DNA of 64,000 bases, taken from positions 1 through 64,000 of the forward strand of contig JABGRG010000008.1 of the NCBI GenBank assembly GCA_018648445.1, given 5' to 3'. A program made the translations under genes and the position numbers. Each line of letters starts with the position of its first letter. Positions within the stretch are counted from its first letter, which is position 1. Shown here piece by piece: positions 19,484-28,828 of this stretch. The notes beneath the pieces were generated by a model. That model worked only from the letters and a program-made list of their open reading frames with translations, ran no database searches and was not told the origin of the DNA. The stretch comes from Rhodospirillales bacterium. GTDB taxonomy: Bacteria; Pseudomonadota; Alphaproteobacteria; Rhodospirillales_A; JACZKS01.

Positions 19484-20887
19484 GTGAAATTTCCCAAGCT
19501 CTTCGGCAAGAAGTCGTCGGACGATGACGACTTTGACGACGATTATGACGATGACGACGATTATGAGGCCGCCGACGATGATTCTACCGCCGGGGGGAAT
19601 GACGCGTCCGGAGACGACGGAAACGGCGATGGGGATGGCGACGGCGACGGCGACGGCGATGGCGATGGCGACGATTTCGACGACGACGACTACGATGACG
19701 ACGACTATGATGACGAAGACGGATCACCGGGCGGAAACAAGCGTGTCCTCCTTCTTGCCATCGGCGGGGCGTCGCTGGCCCTAATTCTTATCGTCGGCGG
19801 TGCCGCATGGTGGTTCCTGGGCGGCAGCGAGGACGAGAGCGAACATGCCGAGGAACCCGCGGCGATCCAAGAAAGTAAGCCCGACCACATCGTCCTTGAT
19901 ATTGCTCCGCGACCACGCCCGAATCGGGGAAAACTGAGGCCGCAAAAAGGCAAAACGCTGACGGCAACGGAAACGCTGAACGCGATTGCGGCGGTTTCCG
20001 AAGGGCCGGGGGCCGGGATCGTCGCCGCGCCGGTCCAGACAGCCGCCTTCAGCAATATTCCGGCACCGACCGCGGCGCAGCCCCTTTCGCCCTCACCGGA
20101 CGCGGCGCTGATCGAACAAAGCCCGCAAGGTCCGCTTCCCGTGATCGGCAAGGACGGACGCAAGCCCTGGCAGGTTTATGCCCGCCCGTTTAAAGCCGAC
20201 GATCCGCGCCCGCGAATCGCGGTTGTTTTTTCCGACCTTGGCATGAGCCGCAGTGTCACCGAGGCCGCCATCAAATATTTGCCACCGGAAGTCACGCTCG
20301 CTTTCAGTCCCTATGCCGCCGGGTTGAACGATTGGGCCGCCGCCGCGCGCAAGGCGGGGCACGAAGTTCTTATCGGCGTCCCCATGGAGCCGAAAGCCTT
20401 TCCGGACCAGGACCCCGGACCCAACGCATTGATGACCACATCCCATACGTCTGAAAACCTTGGCCGTCTGGAATTATTGTTGAGCCGCCTGTCCGGTTAC
20501 GTCGGCATTATTTCCCTGATGGGTTCGCGCTTTACCCAGGAAGAAGAACACATGCGCCCCGTTCTTGAATTGTTGAAATCACGGGGGTTGATGTTCGTCG
20601 ATTCGAAAGCCGGGCGCGAAACGGTCGGGCCAACCATCGCCAAGGAAATCGGCGTGCCGCGCGCCGTCGCCAACATGAAATTCGACGAAGCCATGTCCCG
20701 CGCCGCGTTGGACCGGAAACTTGCCGATCTTGAACGCATCGCCAGCGCATCCAAGGCAGCCATCGTGATCGCCAGGCCCTATCCGGCGACCATTGCCGGC
20801 GTCGCCGCATGGGCTGAAAAGCTGGGGGGTAAGAAAATCGCCTTGGCTCCGGTGTCGGCTGTCGCAGATCGCCAACCGGTGCAATAA
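19484..20887 (+). CDS. Divergent polysaccharide deacetylase (YibQ-like) with acidic N-tail
   Basis: The 467-residue protein has a GTG start behind AGAAGGGAAGGAAA. The first 80 residues are extreme low complexity (runs of Asp, then Gly-Asp dipeptides). One membrane segment (LLLAIGGASLALILIVGGA) near 85-105, a disordered linker, and the divergent polysaccharide deacetylase domain from about 240 follow (RIAVVFSDLGMSRSVTEAAI, VPMEPKAFPDQDPGPNAL, GLMFVDSKAG). The acidic tail would be cytoplasmic, the domain periplasmic. It follows ctpA in a conserved alphaproteobacterial order. Substrate unknown. Confidence 0.9.
   Translation: MKFPKLFGKKSSDDDDFDDDYDDDDDYEAADDDSTAGGNDASGDDGNGDGDGDGDGDGDGDGDDFDDDDYDDDDYDDEDGSPGGNKRVLLLAIGGASLALILIVGGAAWWFLGGSEDESEHAEEPAAIQESKPDHIVLDIAPRPRPNRGKLRPQKGKTLTATETLNAIAAVSEGPGAGIVAAPVQTAAFSNIPAPTAAQPLSPSPDAALIEQSPQGPLPVIGKDGRKPWQVYARPFKADDPRPRIAVVFSDLGMSRSVTEAAIKYLPPEVTLAFSPYAAGLNDWAAAARKAGHEVLIGVPMEPKAFPDQDPGPNALMTTSHTSENLGRLELLLSRLSGYVGIISLMGSRFTQEEEHMRPVLELLKSRGLMFVDSKAGRETVGPTIAKEIGVPRAVANMKFDEAMSRAALDRKLADLERIASASKAAIVIARPYPATIAGVAAWAEKLGGKKIALAPVSAVADRQPVQ
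19624..19671 (+). repeat. GGCGAY hexamer array encoding poly(Gly-Asp)
   Basis: Eight consecutive units of GGNGAT or GGCGAC, most differing by one base, encode eight Gly-Asp dipeptides in the deacetylase gene. Near-identity of the units suggests recent slippage expansion; being hexameric, changes keep the frame. Confidence 0.85.
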
Positions 20888-20897
20888 CGGGAACTCA

Positions 20898-21398
20898 ATG
20901 GCTGATCGCAAGAAAAAAGGCCTCCCCTATCGTAAATGCGTGGGCGCGGTTCTATTCAACCAAAACGGCCTGGTCTTCGTCGGTGAACGCAACGACATGG
21001 GCGAATCATCGTGGCAAATGCCGCAGGGCGGCGTGGATAAGGGTGAAAAACCCCGCAAGGCTGTAAAACGCGAATTGGCCGAGGAGATCGGCACCGACAA
21101 GATAGAAATTGTCGCCGAGCACCCGGACTGGCTTTGTTACGATTTTCCGAAGGAATTGATCGGCACGGCATGGGGCGGCCGTTTTCGTGGACAGAAACAG
21201 AAATGGTTTGCCCTGCGCTTTACCGGCGCGGATTCCGACATTGATCTGAGCGCTGGCCGACATCCGGAATTCCGCGCGTGGCAATGGATCCCCATCGGCC
21301 GCCTTTGCAAAATTATCATTCCGTTCAAGCGGCCCGTCTACGAGGCGGTTGTCGAGGAATTCCGGCAGCTTTCCGTTTTTGAGCGGTCCAACACCTGA
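20898..21398 (+). CDS. rppH: RNA pyrophosphohydrolase RppH
   Basis: The 166-residue Nudix enzyme starts MADRKKKGLPYRKCVGAVLF at 20898. The Nudix box GGVDKGEKPRKAVKREL with EEIG follows GESSWQMPQ. Other RppH landmarks are WLCYDFP, GRFRGQKQKWFALRF, and a C-terminal EFRAWQWIP. It removes pyrophosphate from 5' ends of transcripts to start decay. It lies 10 bp after the deacetylase gene, its usual place in this lineage. Confidence 0.96.
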   Translation: MADRKKKGLPYRKCVGAVLFNQNGLVFVGERNDMGESSWQMPQGGVDKGEKPRKAVKRELAEEIGTDKIEIVAEHPDWLCYDFPKELIGTAWGGRFRGQKQKWFALRFTGADSDIDLSAGRHPEFRAWQWIPIGRLCKIIIPFKRPVYEAVVEEFRQLSVFERSNT

Positions 21399-21438
21399 TC
21401 CCTTGCATCGACGCGCGGCTTCGACCATTCTCCGCCCC

Positions 21439-22209
21439 ATGAACAACGATGTTCCGCGCACGGCACTCATTACCGGAGCCGCCAAACGTATCGGGCGAGC
21501 CATGGCGCTTGATCTGGCCGCGCATGGCTGGGCCGTTGCCGTTCACTTCAATTCATCCGAAGCCGACGCCGTTCAGGTGTGCGACGAGATCGTTCAGGCT
21601 GGCGGACGCGCCGCTCCCGTTCGCGCCGATCTGGAACGCGAGGATGATTGTCAGGCCCTCGTGAAGCGTGCCACGGCCGCCCTTGGCCCGCTGACCCTGC
21701 TTATCAACAATGCCTCGATTTTCGAAAAGGATTCGCCGGAAACGGCCACCCGAGAATCGTGGGACGCGCATATGCAGATCAATCTGCGCGCGCCCTTTGT
21801 GCTTGTCCAGGAATTCTCAGCGACCCTTCCGAAGGATATCACCGGGCATGTCATCAATATCGTCGATCAGCGGGTATGGAATCTGACCGGCTCGTTTACC
21901 TCCTATACGGTAAGCAAGGCGGCCCTGTGGACGCTGACGAGAACGTTGGCCCTGGCCCTGGCCCCCCGTATCCGGGTCAATGCGGTCGGCCCGGGCCCGA
22001 CCTTGCCCAGCGCCCGACAAACCGATGAGCAGTTCCAGCGGCAGTGGCAGGCGGTCCCGTTGGCGCGACAGGTGTTTACCGACGAGATTTGCGATGCGGT
22101 TCGGTTTATTATCGACGCGCACTCCATGACCGGGCAAATGATCGCTTTGGACGGCGGGCAACATTTGGGCTGGGCGCCGCCCGCCCGCGCCCAATCCCTT
22201 GATGAATGA
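21439..22209 (+). CDS. SDR oxidoreductase, FolM-like pteridine reductase
   Basis: The 256-residue short-chain dehydrogenase starts MNNDVPRTALITGAAKRIGR; the GAAKRIGRAMA cofactor loop is typical of the pteridine reductase/FolM branch. NNAS is followed by the catalytic SYTVSKAAL. C-terminal GQMIALDGGQHLGW also fits. It lies 36 bp before folB (dihydroneopterin aldolase), supporting a pterin substrate such as dihydromonapterin. The function rests on subfamily pattern and context, not on a specific residue test. Confidence 0.8.
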   Translation: MNNDVPRTALITGAAKRIGRAMALDLAAHGWAVAVHFNSSEADAVQVCDEIVQAGGRAAPVRADLEREDDCQALVKRATAALGPLTLLINNASIFEKDSPETATRESWDAHMQINLRAPFVLVQEFSATLPKDITGHVINIVDQRVWNLTGSFTSYTVSKAALWTLTRTLALALAPRIRVNAVGPGPTLPSARQTDEQFQRQWQAVPLARQVFTDEICDAVRFIIDAHSMTGQMIALDGGQHLGWAPPARAQSLDE

Positions 22210-22245
22210 TCCGGCCCCAAACGAGCTTGAGCTATAAAGAGAAAA

Positions 22246-22659
22246 ATGACCAATAGTCCAGAATCAACCGTTCATCCCCTTCGCATCGCCGACGCCAGAA
22301 ACGCCGTGCGCCATGTCTTCATCCACGACATGGTGGTTTCGTGCCTGATCGGTATTCACCGACACGAAAAAACGGGCGCTCAAAGAATCAGGATAAATCT
22401 CGACCTCGCCGTCCGCGAAGACGTAGCCCCCCTGAACGATAATCATTCCAACGTCCTATGTTATGAGGATGTGGCAAAATCGATTCGTTCAATTGCTGCG
22501 CGTGGCCATGTAAATCTGGTTGAGACCCTGGCGGAGGATATTGCAACCATGTGCCTGGAAGACATCAGGATACTTTCAGTGAGGGTCCGGATTGAGAAAC
22601 TCGATGTCTTCGCCGACGTTGAAAGCGTTGGTGTCGAAATAGAGCGTGTACGGCACTAG
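22246..22659 (+). CDS. folB: Dihydroneopterin aldolase
   Basis: The 137-residue protein has the FolB fold signature: HVFIHDMVVSCLIGIHRHEK at the start, INLDLAVREDVAPLNDN, CYEDVAKSIRSIA, and VNLVETLAEDIATMCL with the glutamate that binds the pterin. The last strand is RVRIEKLDVFADVESVGVEI. It forms hydroxymethyl-dihydropterin for folate. It follows the FolM-like SDR. Confidence 0.93.
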   Translation: MTNSPESTVHPLRIADARNAVRHVFIHDMVVSCLIGIHRHEKTGAQRIRINLDLAVREDVAPLNDNHSNVLCYEDVAKSIRSIAARGHVNLVETLAEDIATMCLEDIRILSVRVRIEKLDVFADVESVGVEIERVRH

Positions 22660-23118
22660 ACAAAGAATTGAAAACTATACCGCAAGTGCTTGCAAAAACG
22701 TAATTTGCGTTGTCCCATTTGTTAAGTTGTTCACAGCCCGAAGTTTGCTTCGCATTTATGGGCGAATTGTTTCAGTTTTATCACAAACCCGTGAGATATT
22801 GTATTGACTTTGACAATATCCTTTGTTTTCAACGTTCTATATGGATGCCCATTTTTTGTGCAAAACGAGGAAAATGACGGTTTCGGCGGGACCGCGCGTC
22901 CGGGAAGCGAAAAGTCAACAACCTTATCCACAGGTTTGGTGGATTAATAAACCGGCCGGTCCAATTCACCCTTGCTCCGCGACGCGCTGCCGGGGCTGAA
23001 ATCACCGATATGCCGCCACTGGCTGAGTAAAACGCATGGCCTCCGAACAAAAAAATCAAAACCGCATCGCACCCGATCATTGGGGAAGGAGAACCGACGG
23101 CCCTCCGAGGAGGCGCGC
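22660..23118. other. AT-rich intergenic region between folB and uvrC
   Basis: About 460 bp without a convincing gene; the frame upstream of uvrC has no family similarity. The first 280 bp are much more AT-rich than neighbouring genes. They hold a small hairpin CGAAG TTTG CTTCG (22739-22752), a TTGACA at 22810-22815 that could be the -35 of a uvrC promoter, one exact DnaA-box sequence (22924-22932) and two one-mismatch boxes. Confidence 0.6.
22924..22932 (+). promoter_or_regulatory. Consensus DnaA box TTATCCACA
   Basis: Exact match to the DnaA-binding consensus TTATNCACA. Possible weaker boxes are TTGTTCACA (22727-22735) and the reverse-orientation TGTGCAAAA (about 22857-22865). Function is unproven. 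Confidence 0.45.
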
Positions 23119-25020
23119 ATGACCAATGGTTTCGAAGGTGATGCGCCGGCACCACCATTGGGTGAGACACGAATTGCCGCGGGCGTCGCCGTAATCGAAG
23201 GCTACCTTAAGACCCTGCCATCCCGCCCCGGGGTTTATCGAATGATCAAGGAGACCGGCGACGTCCTATATGTGGGCAAGGCCAAGAACCTCAAAAAGCG
23301 AGTCACCAGTTACACCAATCTTGCGCGTCAGCCAAACCGGTTAAAACGCATGATCTCGCAAACGGCGAGCATGGAATTCGTGACCACTCATACCGAGGCG
23401 GAAGCCCTGCTGCTGGAAGCGAACCTGATTAAGCGGTTTCAGCCGCGCTATAACATTCTGCTTCGCGACGACAAATCCTTCGCATCGATTCTCGTCACCG
23501 GCGACCATGCCTTTCCCCGGGTATTGAAACACCGGGGCGGGCGCAGCCGAACGGGCGACTATTTCGGCCCCTTCGCGTCGGCCTGGGCCGTGAACGAGAC
23601 GCTGGCCGTTTTGCAGCGGGCATTTTTGTTGCGTTCATGCACGGACGCCGTCTTCTCGGCCCGCACACGGCCTTGCCTTCTTTATCAAATCAAACGCTGC
23701 AGCGCGCCCTGCGTGGATCGCACCAGCCAGGACGATTACGCCAAGCTGGTCGATCAAGCCCGCGCCTTCCTTTCCGGCGAAAGCCATCGAATTCAGCAAC
23801 AACTGGCGGAAAACATGCAAGCCGCCAGCGACCGCCTGGAATTTGAAATGGCGGCCCAATACCGCGACCGCATCAGCGCCCTGACCCGTGTTCAGGCCCA
23901 TCAGGATATCAACCTGAGCAGCCTCGGCACGGCCGACGTCGTCGCCGTTCATCAGGCAGGCGGGCAAAGCTGTATCCAGGTGTTTTTCTTCCGCGCGGGA
24001 CGCAACTACGGCAACCGCGCCTATTTCCCGAGCCACGCTAGGGACGACGACGCGCCCCAGGTTCTGGAAGCCTTTCTCGGTCAGTTTTACGCTTCTCACC
24101 CGCCGCCACGCTCGATACTGCTAAGCCATCGCCTAACCAACGCCGGATTGATTGGCGAAGCCCTGTCAGTGCGCGCCGATCGTCCGGTCCGCATTAGCGT
24201 TCCGCAACGTGGCGAAAAAAGAAAGCTGGTTCTTCACGCCAGCGCCAATGCCCGGGACGCTTTAAGCCGCCGCCTTGCTGAAAGCGCCACCCAGCGCCGG
24301 CTTTTGGAAGGTCTGGCCACACACCTTGAACTGAACGACGTGCCAATCCGCATTGAAGTGTATGACAACAGCCACATCTCGGGCACGAAAGAGGTCGGCG
24401 GAATGATCGTCGCCGGACCCGAAGGCCTGATCAAGGCGGCCTATCGCAAATTCAATATCCGACGGCAGGAGGGTTCGGCACCGGGCGATGATTACGCCAT
24501 GATGCGCGAAGTACTGACCCGCCGTTTCGCGCGCGCCCAGAAGGAAGACCCCGAACGCCGCAGCGGTCAATGGCCGGACCTCGTCCTCATTGACGGTGGA
24601 CAGGGCCAGCTTGGAATTGGGCTGGAGGTTTTCGCCGAACTTGGCATCGAAGACGTCACCATCGCCGCCATTTCCAAGGGACCGGAGCGCAATGCGGGCC
24701 GCGAGAAAATCCACCTTCCGGGCCGCGATCCGGTCGTTCTGGAGGCACGGGACCCGGTTTTGTATTTCCTTCAGCGCCTGCGCGACGAGGCCCACCGTTT
24801 CGCCATCGGCGCGCACCGAACCAAACGGTCCGGCGGAATAACGAAATCCGTTCTCGACGAAATCCCCGGAATCGGCGCCAAACGAAAGAAAGCGTTGTTG
24901 CATCATTTCGGCTCGGCCGGGGCCGTGAGCGCAGCGGGACATGCGGATTTGGAGGCCGTCGACGGAATTAGTAAGGAAATAGCCAACAAAATCTATCAAT
25001 GGTTCCACGCCGACGGTTAG
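23119..25020 (+). CDS. uvrC: Excinuclease ABC subunit C
   Basis: The 633-residue nuclease makes both incisions in nucleotide excision repair. The start at 23119 has GAGGAGG just upstream; a longer frame begins further up without homology. Domains: GIY-YIG nuclease ([23 protein letters not shown]), cysteine-containing middle ([13 protein letters not shown]), UVR motif, RNase-H-like C-terminal nuclease ([30 protein letters not shown]) and tandem HhH at the end ([19 protein letters not shown]). It heads the uvrC-pgsA-mob/moa cluster. Confidence 0.97.
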   Translation: MTNGFEGDAPAPPLGETRIAAGVAVIEGYLKTLPSRPGVYRMIKETGDVLYVGKAKNLKKRVTSYTNLARQPNRLKRMISQTASMEFVTTHTEAEALLLEANLIKRFQPRYNILLRDDKSFASILVTGDHAFPRVLKHRGGRSRTGDYFGPFASAWAVNETLAVLQRAFLLRSCTDAVFSARTRPCLLYQIKRCSAPCVDRTSQDDYAKLVDQARAFLSGESHRIQQQLAENMQAASDRLEFEMAAQYRDRISALTRVQAHQDINLSSLGTADVVAVHQAGGQSCIQVFFFRAGRNYGNRAYFPSHARDDDAPQVLEAFLGQFYASHPPPRSILLSHRLTNAGLIGEALSVRADRPVRISVPQRGEKRKLVLHASANARDALSRRLAESATQRRLLEGLATHLELNDVPIRIEVYDNSHISGTKEVGGMIVAGPEGLIKAAYRKFNIRRQEGSAPGDDYAMMREVLTRRFARAQKEDPERRSGQWPDLVLIDGGQGQLGIGLEVFAELGIEDVTIAAISKGPERNAGREKIHLPGRDPVVLEARDPVLYFLQRLRDEAHRFAIGAHRTKRSGGITKSVLDEIPGIGAKRKKALLHHFGSAGAVSAAGHADLEAVDGISKEIANKIYQWFHADG

Positions 25021-25067
25021 TATAGGGGCCCTACTGCAAACATTAACGAATCAATAGATTGAGCCCG

Positions 25068-25643
25068 ATGGCCACCAACCTTCCCAATCTTCTGACCTTC
25101 TCGCGCATCCTTGCGATGCTGCTTGTCGTCGGCCTTATGTTCATGGACCCGCCGCTGGGAAACTGGTTGGCGCTGGCCGCCTACACCTACGCCTGTGTGA
25201 CCGATTTCTTCGATGGCTATCTGGCCCGCGTTCTCGATCAACAATCGGCACTGGGCCGATTTCTCGATCCCATCGCCGACAAACTTCTGGTCTCGGCGGT
25301 GCTTTTGATGCTTGCCGCGACAAATGCCATTGTCGGCCTCGCGATCGTTCCGGCAATCATCATCCTATGCCGTGAAATCCTGGTTTCCGGCCTTCGCGAA
25401 TTTCTCGCCGAAACGCGGGTCAGCGTCCCGGTCAGCAACCTCGCCAAATGGAAGACGACCCTGCAAATGGTCGCGCTCGGCTTTTTGATCGTCAACGAAG
25501 CGGGGCCTGATTTCGGCCCGTTGACGACCTCCGAGGTCGGCGTTTATGGCCTGTGGATCGCAGCCATATTGACGCTGGTGACCGGATATGACTATCTGCG
25601 CGCCGGATTAAAACATGTCATCGACGCGGATAAGCGGAACTGA
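25068..25643 (+). CDS. pgsA: CDP-diacylglycerol-glycerol-3-P phosphatidyltransferase
   Basis: This integral membrane enzyme makes phosphatidylglycerol phosphate. The 191 residues start MATNLPNLLTFSRI and contain the CDP-alcohol phosphotransferase motif across DFFDGYLAR and ALGRFLDPIADK (D-x2-D-G-x2-A-R-x8-G-x3-D-x3-D), with several membrane segments. A TTG three codons earlier is possible but less likely. The uvrC-pgsA-moaD order is common in alphaproteobacteria. Confidence 0.96.
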   Translation: MATNLPNLLTFSRILAMLLVVGLMFMDPPLGNWLALAAYTYACVTDFFDGYLARVLDQQSALGRFLDPIADKLLVSAVLLMLAATNAIVGLAIVPAIIILCREILVSGLREFLAETRVSVPVSNLAKWKTTLQMVALGFLIVNEAGPDFGPLTTSEVGVYGLWIAAILTLVTGYDYLRAGLKHVIDADKRN

Positions 25644-25664
25644 CCAACGAGGAACCCTGACACC

Positions 25665-26195
25665 TTGGAACAAAAAGTTTTTGGATTGGTCGGCTGGAGC
25701 GGCAGCGGCAAAACGACCTTGGTCACCCGACTGCTTCCCGAATTGACAAACAGGGGGCTGAGCGTATCCACCGTCAAGCACACCCACCACGATATCGAAG
25801 TCGACAAACCGGGAAAGGATTCGTTCCGTCACCGCAAATCCGGTGCGGTCGAAGTGCTGATCACGTCGCCGGTACGCTGGGCGTTGGTCCATGAACTGCG
25901 TGAGGCGCCCGAACCCGAGATGACCGAACTCATCGGGCGCATGGGACCGGTGGACATCATTCTGGTCGAGGGCTTCAAAAGCCATCCTTACCCAAAACTG
26001 GAAATCCATCGCCCCTCGACCGGCAAGGCCCTGCTTGCCGACAACGACGAAACGGTCGTCGCCGTGGCCAGCGACGAAAAAATTGAGGGCCTGGATATTC
26101 CGGTTCTGGAGTTGTCCGACATGGGGCAAATCGCCAAATTCATTATCGAGCATTGCCAATTGAACCCGGTGAGTGAAAATGGCGCCGATGACTGA
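25665..26195 (+). CDS. mobB: Molybdopterin-guanine dinucleotide adapter MobB
   Basis: The 176-residue P-loop GTPase starts with a TTG codon, supported by GAGGAA about 10 bases upstream and MEQKVFGLVGWSGSGKTTL. Other MobB features are VSTVKHTHHDIEVDKPGKDS, RHRKSGA and ILVEGFKSHPYPKLEI. It helps attach a nucleotide to molybdopterin for DMSO-reductase-type enzymes. It overlaps the moeA start. Confidence 0.94.
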   Translation: MEQKVFGLVGWSGSGKTTLVTRLLPELTNRGLSVSTVKHTHHDIEVDKPGKDSFRHRKSGAVEVLITSPVRWALVHELREAPEPEMTELIGRMGPVDIILVEGFKSHPYPKLEIHRPSTGKALLADNDETVVAVASDEKIEGLDIPVLELSDMGQIAKFIIEHCQLNPVSENGADD

Positions 26196-27435
26196 CGACT
26201 GTTTTTCGCAAGGGGCCGAATTGATGCCATTGGAAGAGGCGTTGACGCGCCTTGCCAACACGCTTGAGCCGGCGACCGAAATCAAAATGGTTCCGCTGAT
26301 CGAGGCGCTGAACCGAACCCTGGCAGAAACCGTTGTCTCTGATCGCTTCGTCCCGCCCCATAACAATTCCGCTGTCGACGGATATGCGGTTTTCTTTGAC
26401 GACGTATCTCCTGATGCGGAAACACGGCTTCCGGTGACCGGGCGCATCGCAGCAGGTCATCCCTTGAACCATGCGGCGAAACGCGGCGAAGCCCTTCGTA
26501 TTTTTACCGGCGCGCCCATTCCCGAAGGTCCCGACACCGTGATCATGCAAGAGGATGTTCGAACCGACGACGACGACGTGATTTTCGGTCCCGGCATTAA
26601 GCGCGGCGCCAATGTTCGTTTTCGGGGCGAGGATATCGGGCTTGGGGACGTCGTTCTCGAAGCCGGCATTCCGCTTCGCGCACAGGAACTGGGCTTGGCG
26701 GCCTCGATTGGGCGGGCCGAGCTTGCCGTACGAATGCGCCTTCGTGCCGCAATCTTCTCCACCGGGGACGAGGTCCGTGACCCCGGAGCAAACGCGCCCG
26801 CCGGCTGCATCTTTGACGCCAACCGCTACACCATCGGGGCGCTTCTGCGCGAATTGGGCTGCAAGGTGACCGACCTGGGCATTCTTCCCGACGATTTCGA
26901 AACCATCCGGGACGCCGTCGACAAAGCCTCGGGCAACCATGACCTTCTGATCACATCGGGTGGGGTCAGCGTCGGCGATGAGGACCACGTCAAAGCCGTG
27001 ATCGAAGCCCTGGGAAGCATTCATTTCTGGCGTCTGGCCATCAAACCGGGCCGCCCCATTGCATTGGGCCGGGTGGGTGATGCCGCCTTTATCGGCCTTC
27101 CCGGGAATCCGGTGGCCGCCATGACCACGTTCATGCGCATCGCACGACCCGTCATTCTTTGGCTTTCCGGTCGCCGCGACGTGGACCCACAGATTTATCG
27201 GGTGCGAACGGCCTTCGCCTTCAATAAGAAAGCCGGGCGGCGCGAATGGTTGCGCGCGCATCTGGTCAGGGACGAAAGCGGCGAGCCCCGCGCCGTCAAA
27301 TTCGCGTCCGACGGATCCGGCGTCCTGACGTCGATGTCGGTGGCGGACGGTCTGGTGGAACTGCCGGAACAAGTGGAAACGGTGAACGAAGGCGATATGG
27401 TTGATTTCCTGCCGTTCTCGGAGGTGTTCAAGTGA
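26179..27435 (+). CDS. moeA: Molybdopterin molybdenumtransferase
   Basis: The roughly 418-residue enzyme inserts molybdate into adenylylated molybdopterin. Markers: VPPHNNSAVDGYAVFF, TGAPIPEGPDTVIMQED, FSTGDEVRDPG (GDE motif), LLITSGGVSVGDEDHVK, LAIKPGRPIALG and GLPGNPVAAMTTF. Starts at 26173 (GTG), 26179 (ATG) or 26188 (ATG) are all possible within the mobB overlap. It ends in a GTGA overlap with moaD. Confidence 0.95.
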   Translation: MAPMTDDCFSQGAELMPLEEALTRLANTLEPATEIKMVPLIEALNRTLAETVVSDRFVPPHNNSAVDGYAVFFDDVSPDAETRLPVTGRIAAGHPLNHAAKRGEALRIFTGAPIPEGPDTVIMQEDVRTDDDDVIFGPGIKRGANVRFRGEDIGLGDVVLEAGIPLRAQELGLAASIGRAELAVRMRLRAAIFSTGDEVRDPGANAPAGCIFDANRYTIGALLRELGCKVTDLGILPDDFETIRDAVDKASGNHDLLITSGGVSVGDEDHVKAVIEALGSIHFWRLAIKPGRPIALGRVGDAAFIGLPGNPVAAMTTFMRIARPVILWLSGRRDVDPQIYRVRTAFAFNKKAGRREWLRAHLVRDESGEPRAVKFASDGSGVLTSMSVADGLVELPEQVETVNEGDMVDFLPFSEVFK

Positions 27436-27683
27436 GAATTCTCTATTTTGCCTGGGTGCGCGAGAAAACCGGCATCGATATGGAGGACGTGCAGCCCCCC
27501 GCGAACGTTGCCGATCTGACGGATCTGGTCGAGTGGTTGCGGAGCCGCGGCGATGGCTTCGAAGAGGCGCTCGGCGACGCAAGCAGGGTGCGCGCGGCGG
27601 TCAATCAGGAAGCCGTCAAGCTGGATCATCCTGTCGGCCCCGACGATGAGGTGGCATTTTTTCCACCGGTCACAGGCGGCTAA
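27432..27683 (+). CDS. moaD: Molybdopterin synthase small subunit
   Basis: The 83-residue ubiquitin-like sulfur carrier starts with GTG overlapping the moeA stop and ends in the diagnostic Gly-Gly (FFPPVTGG), which is adenylylated and turned into a thiocarboxylate. VRAAVNQEAV and DDEVAFFPPV are typical. It forms the synthase with MoaE, 3 bp downstream. Confidence 0.96.
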   Translation: MRILYFAWVREKTGIDMEDVQPPANVADLTDLVEWLRSRGDGFEEALGDASRVRAAVNQEAVKLDHPVGPDDEVAFFPPVTGG

Positions 27684-27686
27684 ACG

Positions 27687-28187
27687 ATGATCCGGGTGCA
27701 ACGCGAAGATTTTGATACCGGAGGCGAACTTGCCAACCTGGGGCGTGGCAATCTCGGTATCGGCGGGGTATGCGCGTTCGTCGGACGGGTCCGCGACATG
27801 GCGGGAGAAGATGCCATAGAGGCCATGACGCTGGAACACTATCCCGGCATGACCGAAAAAGAGCTGTCGCGCATAGAGGCCGAGGCCTGGGATCGCTGGC
27901 CGTTGGAGGAAACCCTTATCATTCATCGCCACGGCCGGCTTGAGCCGGGCGATCAGATCGTGCTGGTGGCGACGGCATCGGCCCATCGCCAAGCCGCGTT
28001 TGACGCCTGCAGTTTTTTGATCGACTGGCTAAAAACCAGAGCCCCCTTCTGGAAACGCGAGGAAGGGGCTGAAAGCGCCCAATGGGTCGAAGCCCGCGCC
28101 GCCGACGATGCCGCCGCCGGGCGCTGGGAAGAACCCGCCAAGCCAACAAAGCCCGGCAAGCCAACGAAGCCCGACAAGAAGGAGTGA
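27687..28187 (+). CDS. moaE: Molybdopterin synthase catalytic subunit
   Basis: The 166-residue protein converts precursor Z to molybdopterin with MoaD. Landmarks: GGVCAFVGRVRD, MTLEHYPGMTEKEL, IIHRHGRLEPGDQIVLV, SAHRQAAFDAC and the lysine-bearing RAPFWKREE. After the conserved end comes a short KPTKPGKPTKPD-type basic tail. Its TGA overlaps the GTG of the HAD gene. Confidence 0.96.
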   Translation: MIRVQREDFDTGGELANLGRGNLGIGGVCAFVGRVRDMAGEDAIEAMTLEHYPGMTEKELSRIEAEAWDRWPLEETLIIHRHGRLEPGDQIVLVATASAHRQAAFDACSFLIDWLKTRAPFWKREEGAESAQWVEARAADDAAAGRWEEPAKPTKPGKPTKPDKKE

Positions 28188-28828
28188 CCGACATTTCCAT
28201 TGATGCGTTCTTTTTCGATTTCGACGGCGTTCTCGCCGATTCGACCCCCATCAAAATCAAAGCCTTCATGTCCCTTTATGCCGAGCATGGGCCGGACGTG
28301 CGCGAGAAGGTCAGAAAATACGCGCTCGGCGGCGAGGGCATATCGCGGGTCGAGAAAATTCGCGAAGCGCACCTCAAGTTCCTGGGAATCGACTTGGGTG
28401 ACGACGAACTGAACGTCATCGAGCGGCGGTATTCGTCTTTGGTCGTGGATGCGGTGGTGGAATGCGATTGGGTGCCGGGCGCGCGTGAATTTCTGGACGC
28501 CCATGTCGGGAAGACGCCGCTGTTCGTCATTTCAGGAACGCCGCAAGATGAAATGCGGCGCATCGTCGAACGCCGGGGGATGGCGGATTATTTCGTATCC
28601 GTGCGCGGATCGCCGCCACGCAAGCCGCCAATTTTTCGCCAATTGCTTGATGACCACGCTTTGGCGCCGGAACGCACGCTCTACGTCGGCGACGCCATTT
28701 TCGACTACCACTCGGCAAAGGAAGTCGGCCTGCCGTTTGTCGGTCGCGTGCCCCACGGCGCACAGGGCCCGTTCCCCGCGGGAACCCGGACGATTTGCGA
28801 TTTGACCGAACTTTCGGAATTTATCTAG
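28184..28828 (+). CDS. HAD-family hydrolase (phosphoglycolate phosphatase-like)
   Basis: The 214-residue protein begins MTDISIDAFFFDFDGVLADS at a GTG overlapping moaE. Motif I is DFDGV with the nucleophile Asp, motif II FVISGTP, motif III the lysine around RKPP, and motif IV VGDAIFDYHSAKEVG. A helical cap lies between I and II, as in beta-phosphoglucomutase and phosphoglycolate phosphatase. The substrate is unknown. Its stop interlocks with the stop of the convergent phosphatase gene (CTAG, 28825-28828). Confidence 0.88.
   Translation: MTDISIDAFFFDFDGVLADSTPIKIKAFMSLYAEHGPDVREKVRKYALGGEGISRVEKIREAHLKFLGIDLGDDELNVIERRYSSLVVDAVVECDWVPGAREFLDAHVGKTPLFVISGTPQDEMRRIVERRGMADYFVSVRGSPPRKPPIFRQLLDDHALAPERTLYVGDAIFDYHSAKEVGLPFVGRVPHGAQGPFPAGTRTICDLTELSEFI

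Noticed and set aside
26143..27582. 479-codon minus-strand open frame opposite moeA
   Set aside because: Same cause; moeA has all its family motifs on the plus strand.
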